A stretch of DNA of 32,642 bases from Bacillus sp. AZ43 (GTDB lineage: Bacteria; Actinomycetota; Actinomycetes; Mycobacteriales; Geodermatophilaceae), in NCBI GenBank assembly GCA_004570425.1, contig SPQJ01000041.1, positions 1 to 32,642 of the forward strand. Reading direction: 5' to 3'. This document shows positions 1 through 10,093 of this stretch, piece after piece. Position 1 is the stretch's first letter. Each line of letters opens with the position of its first letter. The translations under genes and the position numbers were made by a program. The notes below the pieces were generated by a model that was not told the origin of the DNA, ran no database searches, and saw nothing but the letters and a program-made list of their open reading frames with translations.

Positions 1-126
1 GTCATCGCCGGCGTGTGCGCCGCGATCGCCGATCGATTCGGCGTCTCGCGGGGCCTGGTGCGCGTGGGCTTCGTGCTCTTCGGCCTGTTCGGGGTCGGGG
101 AGGTCGTCTACATCGGCGGCTGGCTG
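1..126 (+). CDS. PspC-domain protein fragment at the window edge
   Basis: Plus frame 1 reads VIAGVCAAIADRFGV, then SRGLVRVGFVLF, then VVYI and a Trp. This matches the PspC domain pattern (GVC-G-A, a Gly-Val turn, LVR, a hydrophobic helix, Y-W). Third codon positions are almost all G or C up to about base 126, as in a real gene of this genome. After the Trp, the expected Leu/Pro end of the domain is replaced by an Arg/Gly-rich stretch that looks like the antisense of the gene on the other strand. No stop follows in this frame for about 3 kb. PspC-domain proteins are membrane proteins, often tied to envelope stress. I infer a broken or artificially joined gene. The end coordinate is approximate. 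Confidence 0.45.
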
Positions 127-333
127 GCCGGCGGACGCCGCCGGGACCGCCGCGGCGCCGGGGTCGGCCGCCGGCGTCCCGCCGGTGGCCGGGCCCTGGG
201 CGCGCTGGCTGCCCGTGGTCGGGATGGCCTGGGTGGCCGAGGCCGGCGTGGCGCCGGGGGCCGCGCCCTCGGACGTGGCCGCCTCCCCGGTGGGGGACTC
301 GGTGCGCACCGAACCCTGCGTCCGGTCGCTCAT
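1..333 (-). CDS. N-terminal part of the gene downstream of gyrA, probably a DUF3566 membrane protein (partial)
   Basis: An ATG at 333 is preceded by a good ribosome-binding site (GGGGAG) and lies 78 bases after the gyrA stop. The visible 111 residues begin MSDRTQGSVRTESPTGEAAT and are rich in Ala, Pro, Gly and Thr, so probably disordered. In most Actinomycetota the gene after gyrA encodes a small DUF3566 membrane protein with such an N-terminal tail. Its membrane domain would lie beyond the window, so the name rests on position. From about base 126 to the edge, third positions stop being G/C-rich and the composition turns acidic (DVDDLPDPEQAEEHEAHAH). There the opposite strand carries a PspC frame, so the true gene may be truncated near this point. 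Confidence 0.5.
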   Translation of the reverse strand, partial: MSDRTQGSVRTESPTGEAATSEGAAPGATPASATQAIPTTGSQRAQGPATGGTPAADPGAAAVPAASAGQPAADVDDLPDPEQAEEHEAHAHQAPRDAESIGDRGAHAGDD

Positions 334-411
334 GCGAGTCTCCCCATCCCCTGGCGGCGCGCGCCGCTCCCCAGCCGGACCCAGCCGGTTCCGCTGCTCT
401 CTGCGATCAGA

Positions 412-2880
412 TTAGGCGTCGGGCTCGTCGTTGTCCGTCGTACGCGCGATCGCCACGATCGACACGTCCTCCGGCAAGTTCATGAGCTTGACACCCATCG
501 TGGCCCGGTCCTTGTTGTGGCGGACACCGTTGACCGGCGTCCGGATCACACCGCCACCGGAGGTGATCGCGTACAGCTCGTCGCCGAGGGTGACCGCGAG
601 GGCGCCGACCAGCGCACCCTTGCGCGCCTTCGGGTCCGCGGTGAGCACGCCCTTGCCGCCGCGCCCCTGGTTCGGGTAGTTCTCGATCCCGGTGCGCTTG
701 GCGAAACCGCGCTCGGTCGCCACGAGGACGTCGACGCCCTCCTGCACGACCATGAGCGAGAGCAGCCGGTCGTCCTCGCTCAGCGAGATGCCGCGGACGC
801 CCTCGGTCGCCCGGCCCATCGGGCGCAGCGCCGTGTCGTCGGCCTTGAACCGGATCGACATCGCGTTGCGGGTGACCAGGAGCAGGTCCGACTGGTCGTC
901 GATGAGCGCGGCGCCGACCAGCTCGTCGCCCTCGCGCAGGTTGATCGCGATGACGCCGGCCTGGCGCGGAGAGTCGAAGTCGGTGAGCCGGGTCTTCTTG
1001 ACCTGGCCCTTGGCCGTGGCGAGGACCAGGTACGGCGCGACGCCGTAGTCCTTGATCTGCATGACCTGGGCGATCTTCTCGTCCGGCTGGAAGGCGAGGA
1101 TGTTCGCCACGTGCTGACCGCGGGCGGTGCGGTTGGCCTCGGGCAGCTCGTAGGCCTTGGCCCGGTAGACCCGGCCCTTGTTCGTGAAGAACAGGATCCA
1201 GTCGTGGGTGGAGCCCACGAAGAAGTGGTCGACGATGTCGTCCTGCTTCAGCTGCGCGCCCATCACGCCCTTGCCACCGCGGCGCTGCGAGCGGTAGAGG
1301 TCGCTCTTCGTCCGCTTGGCGTACCCGGTGCGGGTGATGGTGACGACGACCTCCTCCTCGGCGATGAGGTCCTCGATGGAGACGTCGCCCTCATTGGCGA
1401 CGAACTGGGTGCGCCGGTCGTCGCCGTACTTCTCGACGATCTCGGCCAGCTCGTCGCGGACGATCTGCCGCTGGCGGGCGGGCGAGTCGAGGATCGCCTG
1501 CAGGTCGGCGATGCGGGCCTCGATCTCGGCCAGCTCGTCCATGATCCGCTGCCGCTCGAGGGCGGCGAGGCGCCGCAGCTGCAGGTCGAGGATCGCCGTC
1601 GCCTGGATCTCGTCGACGTCGAGGAGCTCCATGAGGCCGGTGCGCGCGGCGTCGGCGGACTCGCTGTTGCGGATCAGGGCGATGACGTCGTCGAGGTGGT
1701 CGAGCGCCTTGGCGTAGCCGCGCAGGATGTGCGCGCGCTCCTCGGCCTTGCGCAGCCGGTACCGGGTGCGCCGCTGGATGACCTCGATCTGGTGGTTGAC
1801 CCAGTTGCGCACCAGCTCGTCGAGGCGGAGCGTCCGCGGGACGCCGTCGACGATCGAGAGCATGTTGCAGCCGAACGAGGTCTGCAGCTGGGTGTGCTTG
1901 TAGAGGTTGTTCAGCACCACCTTGGCCACGGCGTCGCGGCGCAGGGTGATGACCAGCCGGCGGCCGACGCGGTCGCTGGACTCGTCGGCGATCTCGCTGA
2001 TGCCCTGGAGGCGGCCCTCCTTGACCGCCTCGGCGATCGACTCGGCCAGGTTGTCGGGGTTGACCTGGTAGGGCAGCTCGGTGACGACCAGCTGGACGCG
2101 GCCGCGCGAGTCCTCCTCGACGGTGACGACGGCGCGCATCTTCACCGAGCCGCGACCGGTGCGGTAGGCGTCCTCGATGCCCTCGCGGCCGACGATCAGG
2201 CCGTGGGTCGGGAAGTCGGGGCCCTTGATCCGCTCCATGCACGCGGTGAGCGCCTCTTCGGCCTCGGCGTCGGGGTGGTCGAGGACCCAGTAGGCGGCCT
2301 CGGCGACCTCGCGCAGGTTGTGCGGCGGCATGTTGGTGGCCATGCCGACCGCGATGCCGGCGGAGCCGTTGATCAGCAGGTTCGGGATGCGCGCGGGGAG
2401 GACCAGCGGCTCCTGCGTCCGGCCGTCGTAGTTGGCCTGGAAGTCGACGGTCTCCTCGTCGATGCCGGCCAGCATCTCCATCGCCAGCGGCGTCAGCCGG
2501 CACTCGGTGTACCGCATGGCGGCCGCCGGGTCGTTGCCCGGGGAGCCGAAGTTGCCCTGGCCGTCGATGAGCGGGTAGCGCATCGACCACGGCTGGGCGA
2601 GCCGGACGAGGGCGTCGTAGATCGCCGAGTCGCCGTGGGGGTGGTAGTTACCCATGACCTCGGCGACCGGGCGGGCGCACTTCACGTAGCCGCGGTCGGG
2701 GCGGAAGCCCTGGTCGTACATGGCGAAGAGCACGCGGCGGTGCACCGGCTTGAGGCCGTCGCGGACCTCCGGCAGCGCACGGCCGACGATGACCGACATC
2801 GCGTAGTCGATGTAGCTGCGCTGCATCTCCTGCTGGAGGTCGACCGGCTCGACGCGGTCGCGGGTGGGGATGTCCGTCAC
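412..2880 (-). CDS. gyrA: DNA gyrase subunit A
   Basis: This is the cutting and rejoining subunit of gyrase (A2B2), which introduces negative supercoils using ATP hydrolysed by GyrB. The protein has 822 residues, typical for actinobacteria. The catalytic tyrosine is Tyr124 (AAMRYTE). The quinolone-determining region reads [10 protein letters not shown], with Ser85 and Asp89 at the positions of E. coli Ser83 and Asp87, so it looks wild type. The C-terminal DNA-wrapping domain has the GyrA box QRRGGKG at 532-538 and a second, related motif, QGRGGKG, at 738-744, as described for Mycobacterium tuberculosis. The start is GTG with GGAGA eight bases upstream. It lies 107 bases after gyrB, separated by a strong hairpin, so it may be partly uncoupled from gyrB. 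Stop is TAA. Confidence 0.97.
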   Translation of the reverse strand: MTDIPTRDRVEPVDLQQEMQRSYIDYAMSVIVGRALPEVRDGLKPVHRRVLFAMYDQGFRPDRGYVKCARPVAEVMGNYHPHGDSAIYDALVRLAQPWSMRYPLIDGQGNFGSPGNDPAAAMRYTECRLTPLAMEMLAGIDEETVDFQANYDGRTQEPLVLPARIPNLLINGSAGIAVGMATNMPPHNLREVAEAAYWVLDHPDAEAEEALTACMERIKGPDFPTHGLIVGREGIEDAYRTGRGSVKMRAVVTVEEDSRGRVQLVVTELPYQVNPDNLAESIAEAVKEGRLQGISEIADESSDRVGRRLVITLRRDAVAKVVLNNLYKHTQLQTSFGCNMLSIVDGVPRTLRLDELVRNWVNHQIEVIQRRTRYRLRKAEERAHILRGYAKALDHLDDVIALIRNSESADAARTGLMELLDVDEIQATAILDLQLRRLAALERQRIMDELAEIEARIADLQAILDSPARQRQIVRDELAEIVEKYGDDRRTQFVANEGDVSIEDLIAEEEVVVTITRTGYAKRTKSDLYRSQRRGGKGVMGAQLKQDDIVDHFFVGSTHDWILFFTNKGRVYRAKAYELPEANRTARGQHVANILAFQPDEKIAQVMQIKDYGVAPYLVLATAKGQVKKTRLTDFDSPRQAGVIAINLREGDELVGAALIDDQSDLLLVTRNAMSIRFKADDTALRPMGRATEGVRGISLSEDDRLLSLMVVQEGVDVLVATERGFAKRTGIENYPNQGRGGKGVLTADPKARKGALVGALAVTLGDELYAITSGGGVIRTPVNGVRHNKDRATMGVKLMNLPEDVSIVAIARTTDNDEPDA

Positions 2881-2933
2881 GGTTCAGGTCTCCACAGGTG
2901 GTTGCACAGAAGTGGACAGAAGTTCGAAGTCGG

Positions 2934-2982
2934 CCCCGTCCAGAGGCTCGCCCCGAGCGTGCGAGGGGCGAGGAGGACGGGG
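2934..2982 (-). terminator. Two-part hairpin between gyrB and gyrA
   Basis: The outer arms ccccgtcc (2934-2941) and ggacgggg (2975-2982) pair over 8 bases. The inner arms ctcgcccc (2947-2954) and ggggcgag (2965-2972) pair over another 8, with a 10-base loop. The structure begins five bases after the gyrB stop. No T-run follows on the minus strand, so it may act as an attenuator, an mRNA-stabilising end or a weak terminator rather than a classical intrinsic terminator. Confidence 0.6.
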
Positions 2983-2987
2983 TCCTC

Positions 2988-5156
<2,169 letters not shown>

Positions 5157-5162
5157 TCACCG

Positions 5163-5168
5163 AGGATA
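5163..5168 (-). promoter_or_regulatory. Candidate -10 element for gyrB
   Basis: The minus strand reads TATCCT here, fitting the actinobacterial TANNNT -10 pattern. It predicts a transcript starting near 5156 with an untranslated leader of about 125 bases before gyrB. I see no convincing -35 hexamer. The 268-base gap between the permease and gyrB (5031-5298) holds no other gene that I can support. It does contain a weak inverted repeat, ccgggt/acccgg, which might end the permease transcript. Confidence 0.35.
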
Positions 5169-5298
5169 CCGGGTCGACCGACAGTAATGCCGTCGTCCAC
5201 GCCCTCACGCCGTGTCTGAGCCCCTTCCGGGTCCTCCGCCACCACCGGTGCTGCACCCGGGGACGACACGCCGTCCTCGGCCGGCTGGGGCCTCAGCC

Positions 5299-6711
5299 CT
5301 AGTTGCGCGGGCCCTTGGGGTGCTCGCCGGCCAGCGAGGCGGGGTCGAAGTCGGGCACCTGGGCGCCGGTCCGCCGGTTCACGAGGACCGTCACCGCCCA
5401 GAGGAGGACGCCGATGGCCAGGAGGATCCCGGCGATCCGGTACTGCTCGGCCGGCCGCCCGGCCCACGGCGTGGCCAGGAAGCCGCACGCCAGCGCGCCG
5501 ACGACGGGCAGCACGGTGGGCGTGCGGAAGTGGTCGGCGTCCACGCGGTCGCGGCGCAGCACGAGGACGGCGACGTTGACGACGGTGAAGACGACCAGCA
5601 GCAGCAGCGCGGTCGTGCCGCCCAGCGCGGGCACCGCGCCGACGAAGGTGATCAGACCGAAGGCGAGCGCGGTGGTGAAGAGGATCCCGGTGACCGGGGT
5701 CCGGCGGCGCGGGTGGACCCGGCCGAGGAGGGGCGGGAGCACGCGCATGGTGCTCAGCCCGTAGACCAGCCGGCTGGCCATCAGCATGTTGATCAGGGCC
5801 GTGTTGGCGACGGCGAACATCGTGATGACGCCGAAGAGGCCGATCGGGAAGCCCGGGGCGCCGGCCTCGACCACCTGCAGGAGCGGCGTCTCGCCCTCGC
5901 TGAGCCGGTCGGCCGGGACCAGCGCGATCGCCGACACCGACACCAGCACGTAGATCAGGCCGGTCAGTCCGAGGCCCAGGAGCAGCATGCGGGGGAAGTC
6001 GCGGCGCGGGTCCTTGGTCTCCTCGGCCATGTTCACCGAGTCCTCGAAGCCGACCATCGCGAAGAACGCCAGCCCGGTCGCCGCGATGACGCCGCTGAGC
6101 ACCGGCTTGTCGCCGGTGTCGAAGGCGGTCACCCGCGAGAGGTCGCCCTCGCCCAGCCCGAGCGCCCAGGCGCCCACGCCGATGACGATCAGCAGGCCGC
6201 TGAGCTCGACGCAGGTGAGCACGACGTTGGCCTTCACGCTCTCGCCGACGCCGCGCAGGTTGACCGCGGCGATCAGGGTCATGAAGCCCAGCCCGATCAG
6301 CGTGATGCCGAGGTCGCCGAGGTCGAGCCCGAACACCTGCACGGCGTTGGCGCTGAAGGCGCGGGCCGCGGTCGACGCCGACGTGATGCCCGAGCTCATG
6401 ACGGCGAACGCGACGAGGAACGTCAGGAAGTGGATGCCGAACGCCCGGTGCGCGTAGAGCGCCGCGCCCGCCGCCTGCGGGTACTTCGTGACCAGTTCCA
6501 GGTAGCTGAACGCGGTGACCAGCGCGACGAGGAAGGCGAGCAGGAAGGGCAGCCAGACCACGCCGCCCACCTCGGCGGCGACCGTGCCGGTCAGCGCGTA
6601 GATCCCGGTGCCCAGCACGTCGCCGACGATGAAAAGCAGGAGCAGGCCGGGGCCCATCACCCGCTTCAGCGCGGGCTGCCCGCCGCCCTCCCCGCTGCTG
6701 GTCCCGGCCAT
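5299..6711 (-). CDS. APC-superfamily amino acid permease
   Basis: A 470-residue integral membrane protein with about twelve hydrophobic segments. The first helix carries the broken-helix motif of the APC family (GDVLGTGIYALTGTVA). The conserved loop GFEDSVNMAEETKDPRRDFP matches the 'GFE...EE..NP.R..P' signature of amino acid/proton symporters. It probably imports an amino acid; the substrate cannot be read from the sequence. The ATG at 6711 is preceded by GGGAGG with six-base spacing, which decides the start against a longer frame. It is divergent from the SDR gene with 109 bases between. It lies in the non-canonical segment between dciA and gyrB, transcribed in the same direction as gyrB. 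Confidence 0.9.
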   Translation of the reverse strand: MAGTSSGEGGGQPALKRVMGPGLLLLFIVGDVLGTGIYALTGTVAAEVGGVVWLPFLLAFLVALVTAFSYLELVTKYPQAAGAALYAHRAFGIHFLTFLVAFAVMSSGITSASTAARAFSANAVQVFGLDLGDLGITLIGLGFMTLIAAVNLRGVGESVKANVVLTCVELSGLLIVIGVGAWALGLGEGDLSRVTAFDTGDKPVLSGVIAATGLAFFAMVGFEDSVNMAEETKDPRRDFPRMLLLGLGLTGLIYVLVSVSAIALVPADRLSEGETPLLQVVEAGAPGFPIGLFGVITMFAVANTALINMLMASRLVYGLSTMRVLPPLLGRVHPRRRTPVTGILFTTALAFGLITFVGAVPALGGTTALLLLVVFTVVNVAVLVLRRDRVDADHFRTPTVLPVVGALACGFLATPWAGRPAEQYRIAGILLAIGVLLWAVTVLVNRRTGAQVPDFDPASLAGEHPKGPRN

Positions 6712-6820
6712 GGCACGCCTCCCTGCCGGGGCGGCGGTCGACCCGGTTCCAAGATCGTCGCGCCCGCTCGGCGCACTGTCGATTCGAGCGGGACGCGTCC
6801 ATCGCGCCGACACTCGGACC

Positions 6821-8296
6821 GTGCCCACCGCCGCCCCGCTGCTCTGCCTGGTCACCGGCGCCACCGGCTACATCGGCGGGCGCCTGGTGCCCGAGCTGCT
6901 CGCCGCCGGCCACCGGGTGCGGGTGATGACGCGATCGCCCGAGCGCATCCGCGACCGGCCGTGGGCCGCCGACGTCGAGGTCGCCCGGGCCGACGCCACC
7001 GACCCCGCCGCGGTGGCCGCGGCGTGCGCCGGGGTGGACGTCGCCTACTACCTGATCCACGCCCTCGGGACGGGGCCGGAGTTCGAGGAGACCGACCGGA
7101 GGGCGGCGCAGGTCGTGGGAGCCGCCGCGCGCGCGGCCGGCGTGGGCCGGCTGGTGTACCTGGGCGCGCTCGAGCCGCGGGGCGAGGAGCTGTCGCCGCA
7201 CCTGCGCTCGCGGACCGAGGTCGCCGAGATCCTGCTCGCCTCCGGCGTGCCCACCGCCGTCCTCCGCGCCGCGGTGGTGCTCGGCTCGGGATCGGCGTCC
7301 TTCGAGATGCTGCGCTACCTCACCGAGCGGCTGCCGGTGATGGTCACGCCGCGCTGGGTGCACAGCCGCATCCAGCCGATCGCGGTGCGCGACGTGCTGC
7401 GCTACCTCGTCGGCTGCGCCCGGCTGCCGGCCGACGTCTCCCGCGGCTTCGACATCGGCGGGCCCGACGTCATGAGCTACGCGGAGATGATGCAGCGGTA
7501 CGCCGTGGTCGCCGGCCTCCCGCGGCGCCGGATCCTGCCGGTCCCCTTCTTCTCGCCGTCGCTGTCCAGCCACTGGGTCGGGCTGATCACCCCGGTGCCC
7601 GCCGGGATCGCCCGGCCGCTGGTGGAGTCGTTGCGCAACACCGTCGTCTGCGCCGAGCACGACATCGCCGCCCACGTCCCCGACCCGCCGGAGGGGCTGC
7701 TCGGTTTCGACGACGCCGTCCGGCTCGCCGTCGCCCGCGTGCGCGACTCCGCCGTCAGCACCCGGTGGTCGGGGGCCTCGGTGCCCGGGGCGCCGTCGGA
7801 CCCGCTCCCCACCGATCCCGACTGGGCCGGCGGGACGCTCTACGTCGACGAGCGCACCCGGGCGACGACGGCCGCTCCCGCCGCGCTGTGGCGGGTGGTC
7901 GAGGGCATCGGAGGCGACACCGGCTGGTACTCGTTCCCGCTGGCATGGGAGGTGCGCGGCGCCCTGGACCGGCTGGTCGGCGGGGTGGGGCTGCGCCGGG
8001 GACGCCGGGACCCGGCGCGGCTGCACGTCGGGGACGCGCTCGACTTCTGGCGGGTCGAGGAGCTGGTGCCCGGACAGCTGCTGCGGCTGCGTGCCGAGAT
8101 GCGCCTGCCGGGGCTCGCCTGGCTCGAGTTCCACGTGGAACACGACGGCGGGGAGACCCTCCTGCGGCAGCGGGCGACGTTCGCCCCCCGCGGGCTGGCC
8201 GGGCACGCCTACTGGTGGGCGATCGCCGTCTTCCACGGGGTCGTCTTCGGCGGGATGCTCCGCGGCATCACCCGCGCGGCGGAGAACGCCGACTGA
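6821..8296 (+). CDS. SDR-family NAD(P)-binding protein with C-terminal DUF2867 domain
   Basis: The 491-residue protein starts with a Rossmann fold; the nucleotide-binding motif GATGYIGG is at 13-20. The first ~300 residues resemble atypical short-chain dehydrogenases acting on nucleotide sugars or quinone-type substrates. The last ~170 residues (from GGTLYVDERTRATTAAPA to the end) match DUF2867, a SRPBCC-like domain often fused to such reductases. Substrate is unknown. I chose GTG 6821 because the Rossmann strand begins seven residues later. There is no Shine-Dalgarno, and GACACT lies six bases upstream, so the mRNA may be leaderless. It is the only complete plus-strand gene left of the origin and converges on the ABC exporter with a 26-base gap. 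A perfect parS core is embedded near its 3' end. Confidence 0.85.
   Translation: MPTAAPLLCLVTGATGYIGGRLVPELLAAGHRVRVMTRSPERIRDRPWAADVEVARADATDPAAVAAACAGVDVAYYLIHALGTGPEFEETDRRAAQVVGAAARAAGVGRLVYLGALEPRGEELSPHLRSRTEVAEILLASGVPTAVLRAAVVLGSGSASFEMLRYLTERLPVMVTPRWVHSRIQPIAVRDVLRYLVGCARLPADVSRGFDIGGPDVMSYAEMMQRYAVVAGLPRRRILPVPFFSPSLSSHWVGLITPVPAGIARPLVESLRNTVVCAEHDIAAHVPDPPEGLLGFDDAVRLAVARVRDSAVSTRWSGASVPGAPSDPLPTDPDWAGGTLYVDERTRATTAAPAALWRVVEGIGGDTGWYSFPLAWEVRGALDRLVGGVGLRRGRRDPARLHVGDALDFWRVEELVPGQLLRLRAEMRLPGLAWLEFHVEHDGGETLLRQRATFAPRGLAGHAYWWAIAVFHGVVFGGMLRGITRAAENAD
8128..8141. promoter_or_regulatory. parS: parS site inside a coding sequence
   Basis: GTTCCACGTGGAAC is a perfect 14-base palindrome identical to the core of the parS site beside parA (21487-21500). 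It lies within the DUF2867 part of the SDR gene, where it encodes part of EFHVEHDG. ParB would load here and spread, on the opposite side of oriC from parAB. Chromosomal parS sites inside genes are known in other bacteria. Confidence 0.85.
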
Positions 8297-8322
8297 GGGC
8301 GCCCGCCTGCCTCGGCCCTCCG

Positions 8323-9993
8323 TCAGACCAGCAGCTGCGCGGCCGCGAGCTCCCGGTACAGCGGGCTGGTCTCGACCAGCTCGGCGTGGGTGCCGCGCGC
8401 GACGACCCGGCCCTGGTCGAGCACCACGATCTCGTCGCTGTCGAGCACCGTGGACAGCCGGTGCGCCACGACCAGCAGCGCCCGGTCCGCGGCCGCCCTC
8501 GCCAGCGTCTCGCGCAGGAGGCCCTCGTTGCGGGCGTCGAGGCTGGCCGTGGGCTCGTCCAGGAGCAGGAGCTCCGGCCGGGCCAGCAGGGAGCGGGCGA
8601 TGGCGAGCCGCTGGCGCTCCCCGCCGGACAGCAGCACCCCCTCGTCACCGACCAGGACGTCGAGGCCGCGCGGGGAGCGGCGCACCACCTCGGTCAGCCC
8701 GACGTCGGCCAGCACCGCCCACAGCTCCGGGTCGGTCGCGTCGGGCCGGGTGAGCAGCAGGTTGTCCCGCACCGTGCCCGCGAGCACCGGCGCCTCCTGC
8801 TCGACGTAGCCGAGCCGGGCCCGCAGCGCCGCACGCGGCAGCTCCCGGACGTCGGTCCCGGCCCAGCGGACGGTGCCGGAGTCCACCGGGTAGAAGCCCT
8901 CGACCAGTGCCAGGACCGTCGACTTGCCCGCCCCCGAGGGGCCGACCAGCGCCACCCGGCTGCCGGCCCGCACCTCGAAGGAGACCTCGCGCAGCACCGC
9001 CGTGCCGTCCGGGTAGGCGAACGAGACGTCGTCGAGCTCCAGGAGGGGCGCACCGGGGACCGGGACCACCGGCGCACCCGGCCGCTCCGGGCGCTCGTCC
9101 TCCTCGGGGGCGAGACCGAGGATCTCCTGGATCCGGGCGAGGGCCCCCAGGCCGGTCTGCAGCTGGGTCCACGCGCCGATCGCCCGTCCCAGGGGCATGA
9201 CCAGCAGGAACAGGTAGAGGATGAAGGCGACGAGCTCGGCGACGGAGATGGATCCGCCGGCCACCCGGTAACCGCCCACGCCCAGCACGGCCAGGAAGGC
9301 GCCCTGCACGGCGATCGAGCCGGCCGGGGAGACGAGCGCCTCCAGCCGGGCCACCCGGACCCCCGCCTCGAACGCACGCCGGGCGCTGCCGCCCACGCCC
9401 GCGATCTCCCGGGCGGTGGCGCCGCTGGCGCGGATGGTCCGGACCGCCGAGAGCGCCCGCTCGACGGCGGCGGTCATCGCGCCGACCTCCTCCTGCGCCT
9501 GCCGCGACAGCCGACGCACCCCCCGCGCGGCGAGCACCGCCGTGGTGACGCCGATCGCCACCGCGCCCACGGTGAGCAGCAGCAGCCAGCCGTCGACCAG
9601 CGCCATCGCGACCACCGCGCCGACCGCGAGCACGGCCGAGCCGACGACGTCGACGACGCCGGAGGTGACCGTGGCGCGCAGGAGCGTGGTGTCGGCGCCG
9701 ACCCGTGACATCAGGTCGCCCGTGCGCCGCCGGTCGTACTCGGCGACCGGGAGGCGCAGCAGCCGGTCGGTGAGCAGCTGCCGGGTGGTCAGGACGACGC
9801 CCTCGGCGGTGCGCTGCAGCAGGTACTGCTGGAAGGCCGACAGCGCCGACGCGGCCAGGAGCACGACGACGAGCAACGAGACGGCCGGCAGCAGCGGCCG
9901 CCCGGAGCCCACGACGTCGATGACCCGGGCGACCAGGGCCGGCTGCGCGAGCGCGCCGGCCGCGGCGACCAGCGACAGCGCCGCCGCCCCCAC
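8323..9993 (-). CDS. Half-size ABC exporter (membrane domain fused to ATPase)
   Basis: Type IV ABC exporter: six transmembrane helices, then a nucleotide-binding domain. From GTG 9993 it has 556 residues. Walker A GPSGAGKST is at 351-359, the signature LSGGERQ begins at 455, Walker B is LLLLDEP with Asp479 and Glu480, and the switch His is 511 (VAHRLST). All catalytic residues are present, so it should be an active homodimeric or heterodimeric pump for a lipid, peptide or drug. GTG 9993 falls inside the first helix. The same frame stays open upstream and encodes the expected elbow sequence (LRELLPLLRPHRRALV), so translation probably starts further up, possibly at a CTG at 10080 (reading TAPDASPVPSG), 13 bases after the preceding gene. 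No partner exporter is adjacent. Confidence 0.88.
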   Translation of the reverse strand: MGAAALSLVAAAGALAQPALVARVIDVVGSGRPLLPAVSLLVVVLLAASALSAFQQYLLQRTAEGVVLTTRQLLTDRLLRLPVAEYDRRRTGDLMSRVGADTTLLRATVTSGVVDVVGSAVLAVGAVVAMALVDGWLLLLTVGAVAIGVTTAVLAARGVRRLSRQAQEEVGAMTAAVERALSAVRTIRASGATAREIAGVGGSARRAFEAGVRVARLEALVSPAGSIAVQGAFLAVLGVGGYRVAGGSISVAELVAFILYLFLLVMPLGRAIGAWTQLQTGLGALARIQEILGLAPEEDERPERPGAPVVPVPGAPLLELDDVSFAYPDGTAVLREVSFEVRAGSRVALVGPSGAGKSTVLALVEGFYPVDSGTVRWAGTDVRELPRAALRARLGYVEQEAPVLAGTVRDNLLLTRPDATDPELWAVLADVGLTEVVRRSPRGLDVLVGDEGVLLSGGERQRLAIARSLLARPELLLLDEPTASLDARNEGLLRETLARAAADRALLVVAHRLSTVLDSDEIVVLDQGRVVARGTHAELVETSPLYRELAAAQLLV

Positions 9994-10093
9994 CAGCGCA
10001 CGGCGGTGCGGCCGCAGCAGGGGGAGCAGCTCCCGCAGGCCCGCCCCCGAGGGGACGGGCGACGCGTCCGGAGCGGTCAGCGGATCGGCCCGG

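Noticed and set aside
1-411. tRNA-Ile and tRNA-Ala genes, which often follow gyrA and DUF3566
   Set aside because: No cloverleaf or GTTCGAATC-type T-arm is seen here. If present, they lie beyond the window.
5212-9708. 1498-residue plus-strand open frame across the permease, SDR and ABC genes
   Set aside because: Gly/Arg/Asp-rich shadow translation with no domain. The minus-strand permease and exporter and the plus frame of the SDR gene explain the region.
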